Part shown: piece by piece, positions 1 through 8,200 of the stretch | Numbering within the stretch: position 1 is the stretch's first letter | Layout of the letters: the number at the start of each line of letters is the position of its first letter | From: CAZFHA01 sp964518595 | Lineage (GTDB): Bacteria; Bacillota; Clostridia; Saccharofermentanales; Saccharofermentanaceae | NCBI GenBank assembly: GCA_964518595.1 | Contig: CAZFHA010000014.1 | Location: 1-64,000 of the forward strand | DNA length: 64,000 nt | Direction of reading: 5' to 3' | Notes under the pieces: model-generated | Seen by the model: only the letters and a program-made list of their open reading frames with translations | Told to the model about the DNA's origin: nothing | The model's database searches: none | Program-made: the position numbers and the translations under genes

Positions 1-3000
1 CTGGGCAAAGAGAGTAATATTTCTTGAAGGCATCCGATCCAGATCAAAGTTCCAGTTCTGACCACTGCCATTTTGCAGTGTATTCCAACCGTTAAAAGTG
101 TGTCCCAGTCGGGTAGGATTACCGGGATCGGTGGCAAGCGCTCGAAAAGGAATTAGCTGGTTGCCGGGAGTAGGGCTATCCCCATTATTAACATCAAAGG
201 TCATCGTATAAGTATTAATCGACCACTGGGCGAAAAGCTTTGTATTGGCTGCTGGCATTCGGGTAGTGGCAAAATTCCAAACCGTACCGCTACCATTAGC
301 CGCCGTATTCCAACCAGTGAAAGTATAACCTTCACGCCCGGGAGGGACTGGTTCTGTAGCCAAGGTATCAAAGACTACCAGTTGATTGTCTGGAGCATCC
401 GTTTCACCTTCATTTACATCGAAACTTAAGGTATAACTGTTAATTGACCACTGGGCAAAGAGCTCTGTATGCGCTGCTGGCATTCGTGTTAATCCAAAAT
501 TCCAAGTGATTCCACTGCCATCGGCAGCCGTGTTCCAACTGACAAAACTGTGACCTAAACGTGTAGGAGGAACAGAGGGTGCGGTGGCTAGAGTGTTGAA
601 TACCACACTCTGAGTAAGAGGGGTAGTACTTGCATCCCCACCATTGACATTAAAACTCAAATTATAGCTATTAATTGACCACTGGGCATGAAGGGTTACG
701 TCATATCCTGGCATGGTAGTGCTATTAAAATCCCAGGTTGCACCCGTTCCATTGGGCAGAGTATTCCAACTTTGAAAGGTATGCCCTAACTTAGTCGGAG
801 CAGTAGGCTCTGTAGCAAGAGTTTCAAACACTAAAGTCTGGGTGAGGGGTGTCGTACCTGCATCTCCTCCATTGACACTAAAACTTAGGTCATAGCTATT
901 AGTCGACCACTGAGCAAAGAGTTCTGTATCCGCAGCAGGCATTCGGGTAGTATTAAAATTCCAAGTAGTTCCGCTGCCATCAGCCGCCGTATTCCAACTG
1001 ACAAAGCTGTGACCTACTCTTGTAGGAGGAACAGAGGGAGCCATCGCCAAGGTGTCAAAAATCACACTCTGCGTTGTTGGCGGTACGCTATTCCCGCCAT
1101 TGACATTAAAGCTCAATTCGTAACGATTCACCGACCACTGGGCAAAGAGCTCTGTATCCGTAGCAGGCATGCGAGTCGTGTCAAAATCCCACGTCACTCC
1201 TGACCCATCAGCTGCTGTATTCCAGCTTACAAAGCTGTGACCTTCCCTTGTGGGAGGAACAGACGGAGCCGTCGCCAAGGTATCAAAAACCACGCTCTGA
1301 GTAGTAGGAGGCACGCTATCTCCACCATTGACATTAAAGCTCAAGTCATAACTATTAACAGACCATCGGGCAAATAATGTTACGTTGTTAGCCGGCATGG
1401 TAGTGGTGGTGAAAACCCAGGTGGTTCCTGTTCCATTGGGCAGAGAATTCCAACTATGAAAACTATGCCCTACTTTAGTCGGAACAGTTGGCTCTGTAGC
1501 AAGAGTATCAAATACTACGCTCTGAGTAAGTGGCGTTGTACCCACATCCCCACCATTGACACTAAAACTCAAGTCATAGCTATTAATCGACCACTGAGCA
1601 AAGAGCACCGTATGAGCCGCCGGCATCCGCGTGGTGGTAAAATCCCAAGTTATGCCTGACCCATCAGCCGCGGTATTCCAACTGACAAAACTGTGACCTA
1701 CTCTTGTAGGCGGAATAGACGGAGCCGTTGCCAAAGTATCAAAAACCACGCTCTGAGTAATAGGAGGTACACTATCTCCACCATTGACATTGAAACTGAG
1801 ATCATAACTGTTAGCTAACCATTGAGCATGGAGGATAACATTATATCCCGGCATAGTCGTATTGTTAAAATCCCAAGTTGTTCCCGTTCCGTTAGGCTGA
1901 GTATTCCAACTTAGAAACGTGTGCCCTAATTTGGTTGGGGCAGTTGGTTCTGTACCAAAAGCTCCAAACACTACGTTTTGGGTAGGTGGTGTAGTACCTA
2001 CATCTCCCCCATTGACACTAAAGCTTAAGTCATAACTATTAATCGACCACTGAGCAAAGAGCTCTGTGTGCGCTGCTGGCATCCGCGTAGTGGTAAAATC
2101 CCAAGTTATACCGCTGCCATCAGCCGCGGTATTCCAACTGACAAAAGTATGACCTACTTTTGTAGGAGGAACAGAAGGCGCCGTTGCCAAAGTATCAAAG
2201 ACCACACTTTGAGTCGTGGGAGGCACACTATCGCCACCATTGACATTGAAACTGAGATCATAGCTATTAATTGACCACTGCGCATGAAGGGTTACATCAT
2301 ATCCCGGCATAGTCGTACTGTTAAAATCCCAGGTTATGCCCGTTCCATTAGGCAAAGTATTCCAGCTATGAAAGCTATGCCCTACTTTAGTTGGATCGGT
2401 TGGTTCAGTGCCCAAAGTTCCAAATACTAAAGTCTGGGTGAGGGGTGTAGTACCTGCCTCTCCTCCATTGACGCTAAAACTTAGGTCATAGCTATTAATC
2501 GACCACTGAGCAAAGAGCTCTGTATCCGCAGCAGGCATGCGAGTCGTATTAAAATTCCAAGTAGTTCCGCTGCCATCAGCCGCCGTATTCCAACTGACAA
2601 AGCTGTGACCTACTCTTGTAGGAGGAACAGAGGGAGCCATCGCCAAGGTGTCAAAAATCACACTCTGCGTTGTTGGCGGTACGCTATTCCCGCCATTGAC
2701 ATTAAAGCTCAATTCGTAACGATTCACCGACCACTGGGCAAAGAGCTCTGTATCCGTAGCAGGCATGCGAGTCGTGTCAAAATCCCACGTCACTCCTGAC
2801 CCATCAGCTGCTGTATTCCAGCTTATAAAGCTGTGACCTTCCCTTGTGGGAGGAACAGACGGAGCCGTTGCCAAGGTATCAAAAACCACACTCTGAGTAG
2901 TAGGAGGCACGCTATCTCCACCATTGACATTAAAACTCAAGTCATAACTATTAGCAGACCATTGGGCAAATAATGTTACGTTGTTAGCCGGCATGGTAGT

Positions 3001-4080
3001 GGTGGTGAAATCCCAGGTGGTTCCTGTTCCATTGGGCAGAGTATTCCAACTATGAAAACTATGCCCTACTTTAGTCGGAACAGTTGGTTCTAATCCAAGT
3101 TCTCCGAACACTATGTTTTGGGTAGGTGGCGTGGTACCTGCATCCCCACCATTGACACTAAAACTCAAGTCATAGCTATTAATCGACCACTGAGCAAAGA
3201 GCACCGTATGAGCCGCCGGCATCCGCGTGGTGGTAAAATCCCAAGTTATGCCTGACCCATCGGCCGCTGTATTCCAACTGACAAAATTGTGACCTACTTT
3301 AGTCGGAACAGTCGGTTCTGTAGCCAGAGTATCAAATACTAAATTCTGAGTAAGTGGCGTTGTACCCACATCCCCACCATTAACATTAAAACTCAAGTCA
3401 TAGCTGTTAGCTGACCACTGAGCAAAGAGTGTCAAAGGGTTTCCCGGCATAGTATTCACATCAAAATTCCAATCTGTGCCACTGCCGTCCGCTGCCGTAT
3501 TCCAACCGGAAAAACTATGCCCGATTCTGCTTGGGTTAGAGGGTCTTGTTGCAAGGGTATTATATGTAACCGACTGATCCGCAGGAGCCTCTCCCTCCCC
3601 CTCATTTAAATCAAAACTAAGCAGAAAATTTGCAATCGACCACTGAGCAAAGAGTGTCACAGGATTTGCCGGCATTCGGGTAGTGGCAAAATTCCAGGTA
3701 GTACCGGTACCACCAATAGTGGTATTCCAACTGACAAAATTATGCCCAACTCTTGTGGGATTACCTGGATTGAAAGCTAGGGTATCAAAAGGAACCGATT
3801 GAGTAGTTGGAGTGGCACTATTACCACCATTGACATTAAAGGCTAGATTGTAGTTATTCCTTGTCCATTGAGCAAAAAGCGTAACATCATTTGGAGGCAT
3901 CGTAGTCGTAGAAAAATTCCAATTCGTGCCACTACCATTGGCCGCCGTATTCCAACCGGCAAAAGTAAAACCTGTCCGGGTTGGCGTACTGGTAGGTGCA
4001 GTAGCTAAAGAGTTTTCCTGCACCGTTTGGGTTCCTGGTATAGTGCCCGTTCCACCGTTTAAATTAAAGCTCATGTTGTA
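1..4080 (-). repeat. Tandem 225-231 bp coding repeats with a 7-unit (1,596 bp) higher-order duplication
   Basis: The landmark for LFAQW recurs at 1, 226, 451, 682, 910, 1138, 1366, 1594, 1822, 2050, 2278, 2506, 2734, 2962, 3190, 3418, 3643 and 3868. The 12 intervals from 682 to 3418 are all exactly 228 bp, while flanking units are 225 or 231 bp. Units fall into subtypes: A (TRMPA..ELFAQW), B (TMPGYDVTLHAQW) and C (TMPANNVTLFAQW). Reading downward from 3190 the order A-C-A-A-B-A-B starts again at 1594. This is a seven-unit block copied once. Positions 950-1229 and 2546-2825 are identical over 280 bp. Confidence 0.92.
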
Positions 4081-4944
4081 GGTAAACAAAGGTAAAGTCT
4101 GCATAGCAATGGCTTGTAAAGCCGTTGCTCCACCAGTAGCTCCGGTAAAACCAAAATAAGCCAAATTACCGCCAAAAAAGGTATTATAGTTGGCAATAGG
4201 AAAATTTCGTATGTTCCCATTTACATTAACACTTAAGGTGCCGGAGGAACCGGAGGGTGCCCAGCTCACTGTAACCGGCACCCAAACCGAATCAGTAAAG
4301 CCCATAGCCTGAAAACTTGAGGCGGAATTATGATTCGCAAGACCAAAGGGGTTGGTTGGAATTACAAAAGCCATATGGCGGGAAAGATTGGGGGTGGTAG
4401 TATTTATACTCATGCCCTCATCGAATCCACCCACATTATTATTAACGTAAGGATCAAGTTCAAAGGAGACAGCATTGGCTAGTGGAATTGCATCCGGCTG
4501 GGCGGGGCGTATATAAGAACCTAATGCTCCAGCTATCCCTCCTATTGCAGAGGTTCCACGAGGATCATTTTGCAGCGTAATAGTCATACCATCCCCACCG
4601 GTTTGTCCAGCATTAACACCCATTCCTTGTGACTGAGATCGTCCCCAGTACACATACAATTCAGTGGAAAAACTAAAGCGTAAATCCATTCTTCCTGTAG
4701 TCCAAAGTGCTCCCCCCAAATTACTCAGATTATCGGTGATAACTACAACCTGAGGCAAGGAAGAATCAATATAAGAAGAACCTACACTTACAAACCGACT
4801 TGAAATATTGGTTCCTGTACCGGGAGGAGCCACCATAAATTCTCCGCTTGAAGTAGCGGCTTTGGCAGGAATATCAGGTAAGACAAAGACCAAAATGGCA
4901 ATAGATAAAAGTAGAGCCATCAAACGTTTTTGCAAGGTTTTCAT
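1..4944 (-). CDS. Giant secreted lectin / InlB B-repeat surface protein (C-terminus beyond window)
   Basis: The ATG at 4944 follows a G-rich ribosome site, and the frame stays open to the left edge, giving at least 1,648 codons. Residues 1-30 form a signal peptide (MKTLQKRLMALLLSIAILVF, then an AKA cleavage site). Residues about 35-285 resemble a bacterial L-type lectin: GDGMTITLQNDPRGTSA, then LGSYI, SFELDPY and HMAFVIP. From about residue 289 the protein is tandem Listeria/Bacteroides (InlB B-type, Flg_new) repeats of 75-77 residues. Each reads roughly NVNGG..., GHSFVSWNT, GSGTTWNF, RMPA..., LFAQWS. I count 18 repeat ends; the reading phase is the same at every one I checked, so no frameshift is evident. 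The likely role is an adhesin with a carbohydrate-binding head on a long stalk. The wall anchor, if any, lies outside the window. The lectin specificity is unknown. Confidence 0.88.
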   Translation of the reverse strand, partial: MKTLQKRLMALLLSIAILVFVLPDIPAKAATSSGEFMVAPPGTGTNISSRFVSVGSSYIDSSLPQVVVITDNLSNLGGALWTTGRMDLRFSFSTELYVYWGRSQSQGMGVNAGQTGGDGMTITLQNDPRGTSAIGGIAGALGSYIRPAQPDAIPLANAVSFELDPYVNNNVGGFDEGMSINTTTPNLSRHMAFVIPTNPFGLANHNSASSFQAMGFTDSVWVPVTVSWAPSGSSGTLSVNVNGNIRNFPIANYNTFFGGNLAYFGFTGATGGATALQAIAMQTLPLFTYNMSFNLNGGTGTIPGTQTVQENSLATAPTSTPTRTGFTFAGWNTAANGSGTNWNFSTTTMPPNDVTLFAQWTRNNYNLAFNVNGGNSATPTTQSVPFDTLAFNPGNPTRVGHNFVSWNTTIGGTGTTWNFATTRMPANPVTLFAQWSIANFLLSFDLNEGEGEAPADQSVTYNTLATRPSNPSRIGHSFSGWNTAADGSGTDWNFDVNTMPGNPLTLFAQWSANSYDLSFNVNGGDVGTTPLTQNLVFDTLATEPTVPTKVGHNFVSWNTAADGSGITWDFTTTRMPAAHTVLFAQWSINSYDLSFSVNGGDAGTTPPTQNIVFGELGLEPTVPTKVGHSFHSWNTLPNGTGTTWDFTTTTMPANNVTLFAQWSANSYDLSFNVNGGDSVPPTTQSVVFDTLATAPSVPPTREGHSFISWNTAADGSGVTWDFDTTRMPATDTELFAQWSVNRYELSFNVNGGNSVPPTTQSVIFDTLAMAPSVPPTRVGHSFVSWNTAADGSGTTWNFNTTRMPAADTELFAQWSINSYDLSFSVNGGEAGTTPLTQTLVFGTLGTEPTDPTKVGHSFHSWNTLPNGTGITWDFNSTTMPGYDVTLHAQWSINSYDLSFNVNGGDSVPPTTQSVVFDTLATAPSVPPTKVGHTFVSWNTAADGSGITWDFTTTRMPAAHTELFAQWSINSYDLSFSVNGGDVGTTPPTQNVVFGAFGTEPTAPTKLGHTFLSWNTQPNGTGTTWDFNNTTMPGYNVILHAQWLANSYDLSFNVNGGDSVPPITQSVVFDTLATAPSIPPTRVGHSFVSWNTAADGSGITWDFTTTRMPAAHTVLFAQWSINSYDLSFSVNGGDVGTTPLTQSVVFDTLATEPTVPTKVGHSFHSWNSLPNGTGTTWVFTTTTMPANNVTLFARWSVNSYDLSFNVNGGDSVPPTTQSVVFDTLATAPSVPPTREGHSFVSWNTAADGSGVTWDFDTTRMPATDTELFAQWSVNRYELSFNVNGGNSVPPTTQSVIFDTLAMAPSVPPTRVGHSFVSWNTAADGSGTTWNFNTTRMPAADTELFAQWSTNSYDLSFSVNGGDAGTTPLTQTLVFETLATEPTAPTKLGHTFQSWNTLPNGTGATWDFNSTTMPGYDVTLHAQWSINSYNLSFNVNGGDASTTPLTQSVVFNTLATAPSVPPTRLGHSFVSWNTAADGSGITWNFGLTRMPAAHTELFAQWSINSYTLSFDVNEGETDAPDNQLVVFDTLATEPVPPGREGYTFTGWNTAANGSGTVWNFATTRMPAANTKLFAQWSINTYTMTFDVNNGDSPTPGNQLIPFRALATDPGNPTRLGHTFNGWNTLQNGSGQNWNFDLDRMPSRNITLFAQ

Positions 4945-5216
4945 CTAGCATCCCCCCTGCTCATTCTAACGAAACTATGTATACTTCATTTTTCTTTGCC
5001 AGAGTCTCCGATGAGAAGACTCGCTCCAGTCCAACAGTTGCAACAAATTAAAAACAACCCTATTAATACGAATTAATTATACTACATTTTCACAAAAACT
5101 TCATCTATTTTCACTCCAAAGACACAATGACCATGACAAACAACTAAAAATCGCAAAAAAATCAGATTAAGATTCCCTTTCCCGTAGTTAGTAGCCCAAA
5201 AACAAGCAGACTGTTA
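4945..5216 (-). promoter_or_regulatory. Upstream region of the lectin/repeat gene
   Basis: No gene is seen here. A perfect minus-strand TATAAT lies at 5076-5081, about 130 nt upstream of the start codon, with no convincing -35. The implied leader contains a small stem (GAGTCT at 5002-5007 pairing with AGACTC at 5017-5022), not followed by a T-run. The rest is AT-rich. Confidence 0.4.
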
Positions 5217-5251
5217 AAAAGGCATCCCCCCAAAAAGAGGATGCCTTCTTT
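5217..5251 (-). terminator. Rho-independent terminator upstream of the lectin gene and downstream of the MBG gene
   Basis: AAGGCATCC and GGATGCCTT form a 9-bp stem around a short loop, followed on the minus strand by a T-rich tail. It lies about 40 bp past the stop of the MBG-repeat gene and would end that transcript before the lectin gene. Confidence 0.85.
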
Positions 5252-5287
5252 TGTGTCAAATGCTAATTCCGCTTAAAGAATCGGTAG

Positions 5288-8200
5288 CTATTTGGTAGAG
5301 TGATTTTCTTTTTTATCTTTTTTTCTCTTAACCAAAATGATACCGGTTGTCAAAGCACCCAGCGCCAAGGCAGCCGCTGCAATAATAATAGTAATCCCTT
5401 GGGTCTCACCAGTTTTAATAATAGGTGTAGGCTTAGCTGTAATGGTAAGTTTTCCGGGGTTAGTAGTCACCGTATAATTGGGGTTTTCACCAGCCTTAAC
5501 ATTAATGACGTACTCACCCACAGTCTCACCGGCTACTCGTTCCAGTTCATAATTGAGTGTTTCATTGTTCACAGCACCGGTAACCATAGCAGTTAACGTA
5601 GGATCTTTAGCACCAACCTCTTTACTAAAACTGTTGGCAGTAATAACCACATCTTTCGGTGTAATCCAGAGAGCACCTTCAGACTTTGAGATGTTACTAA
5701 AGTATGCTGTTACATCCTCGTTAGCATGGTTGTAAATAGTAATTTTGCCAATTGTATTATTATGGAAAACTGTGGTAGGCTCCATTTCAGCTAAATTGGC
5801 ATCTGTCCAAATCAATGGATCCACATTAGTGACTGCACCGGTTACTTCAACGCTTAGATGATACCCTTCAGGTAGGCCCGTTTGGGTAAAGTTATGATTT
5901 GTTAAAGGCATACCATCATAGACTTTTGTAGCATCGGCAGAGGTTACAACAATAGCTGTATGGTTCTCCGTCACCACCAATGCTCCCGGTTGATAATAAA
6001 TAGTGTAGTTAGAAGCACTAGCTCCCTTACCGGTAATGGTATACGTCCCAGGAATCGATCCTTGCGTATAAGTACCTTCCGCTACTGTTGGTGCAGTTAA
6101 AACAGCTTCTGTCTCGTTGTTCACAAATCCACTATAAGTAACTGTATAAGCGGGAATCGGAGCACCATAAGGAACTTCCATATCCTGCATCTTAGCTACC
6201 AAAGGATCAGTTGTGACACTAAGAGTACCTGGTACTAAAACTACATTAGCAAAGTCTGCTGTAACGTCAGTCATAGTATCATCATAAATGGTAAAGCTGG
6301 TAATTACATTATTGTTATTGGTTGTATCAGCCACATTTGTAACTGTACCACTCACCGTAGCCTGTAAAGTATATCCGTCCGGTAAACCAACTACATTGTA
6401 GCCAGCATCAGTCAGCGGAGAACCATCATAGGGCTTACTGTTACTATCAGCCAACACTGTAATTTGATCCTCGCTGGCGGTAACTACCACCACGCCAGGC
6501 AAATAGGTAATTACATAATTTGCCGCTGCTGCACCAAAATCAGTAATACTATATACACCCGGCTCATCGCCTTGATGGTAGGTTCCGGAAAATGAAACAG
6601 GCGAGGTTAAAACGGCTACGGTTTCTCCATTAACAAAACCAGTATAAATAGCGGTATAGATGGGTTCAGGATCAGTAAAGGAAACAACGAGATCTCTAGC
6701 TTCAATAGTTAGAGGTGCTGGTGTAATGGTTAAGGTACCGTTGACTTTATTAAGGTTAGAAAAGTTAGCCGTTACATCCTCATTAGAGGCATTACGGATA
6801 ATTACGGAGGTAACCACATTATTACCTATCAAACTATCAGCAACGTTTGTAGCCGAACCGGTGACAACAGCTTCCAGAGTATAGCCTGTCGGAAGTGTAC
6901 CCACAACGGTGTAACCTGAAGCAGTTAAGGCAGTCCCATCATAAACTTTAGTTGCATAGGCCGCAACCACTGTGATGGTCTGGCTGTATGGCATTACAGT
7001 CAAAGTGCCAGGAACATAGACAAATGTATAATCTTGAGCCAATCCTCCTGAAGCACTGATGGGGTAACTTCCTGTGGCTGCGCCAGTAACATATGAACAG
7101 GTAATCGTTCCCTCTTCACTTATGGCACTTTCATCTTCACCAGGCACAAAACCAGCATAAGTAATATGATAGACCGGTGGAGCGTCACCAAAGGTAACAG
7201 ACTCGTTGTCCACATTGCCAATTAAGGTCTTAGGTGTAATGGTCAAAGTTCCGTTCACCGCTGTAATATTAGAAAAATTAGCGGTTACATCGATATTTGA
7301 GCCATCTTTAATAATCACCGAAGTAATTTGGTTATTACCCGGGACACTATCTGGCACATGAAGAGCAGTGCCAACCACTGTAACCTCAGCTGTAAAGTCT
7401 TGAGGTAAAATTCCTGAAGTAAAATACGTACTATTTGTCAAAGCCGTTCCATCATAAATTTTGCTGTCTGAAGCCGCTGTAAATACCAGCTGTGTGTCAT
7501 TCTTCTGCACGGTCAATGTTCCCTGCTGATAGCTGAAAACATAATCGGCTGCCGAAGCACCACTACCAAAAATGTCATAGCTTCCGGCGTAATCACCAGG
7601 GGCATAGGCACAGGTAGGAGTAGTAGGGGTTAATAATACGGCTTCCGTCTCACCATTAACAAAACCTGTATACGTCGTGCCATAGGTAGGGGCAGGATCA
7701 AGATAGGAAATTACTTGATCATCCATCTTAGCCGTTATGGTTGCGGGCGTGATGGTTAAAGTTCCATCAATTTTAACAATATTCGAAAAATTTCCTGTTA
7801 CATCTACCATAGCATCATCGTAGATCGTTACCGTACCCACTACATTATTTCCAGGAATACTGTCAACAACATGAGTGGCAGAACCACTGATAGTTACTTG
7901 AGCAGAATAACCAGCCGGTAAGCCTATAACCGTATAATTGGAAGAGGTCAAGGGTGTTCCATCATAGGTTTTACTGGCATAGCTTGCCAAAACTGTAATC
8001 TGATCGCTGTCAGGAGCTACGGTTAAAGTACCGGCCAAATAACTAATGCTATAGTTAGCGGCAGTAGCCCCAGAACCGGTTATTGGATACTGGCCAACCG
8101 GATCACCTTGAGCATAGCTACAGGCAGCCGTTGTTGGATTAGTTAGAACTGTTTCTGTCTCACCATTTACAAAGCCTGTGTAGGTCACCCCATAAGTGGG

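Noticed and set aside
1009..2799. Plus-strand open frames with identical 64-residue products at 1009-1203 and 2605-2799
   Set aside because: They are antisense shadows of the repeated minus-strand adhesin gene; their identity only reflects the block duplication.
1..4080. Regular repeats considered as a CRISPR or satellite array
   Set aside because: The units are 225-231 bp, coding and in frame throughout, without spacers.
5002..5022. Small stem in the lectin leader considered as a terminator or riboswitch
   Set aside because: No T-run follows, and no c-di-GMP or other aptamer core could be found.
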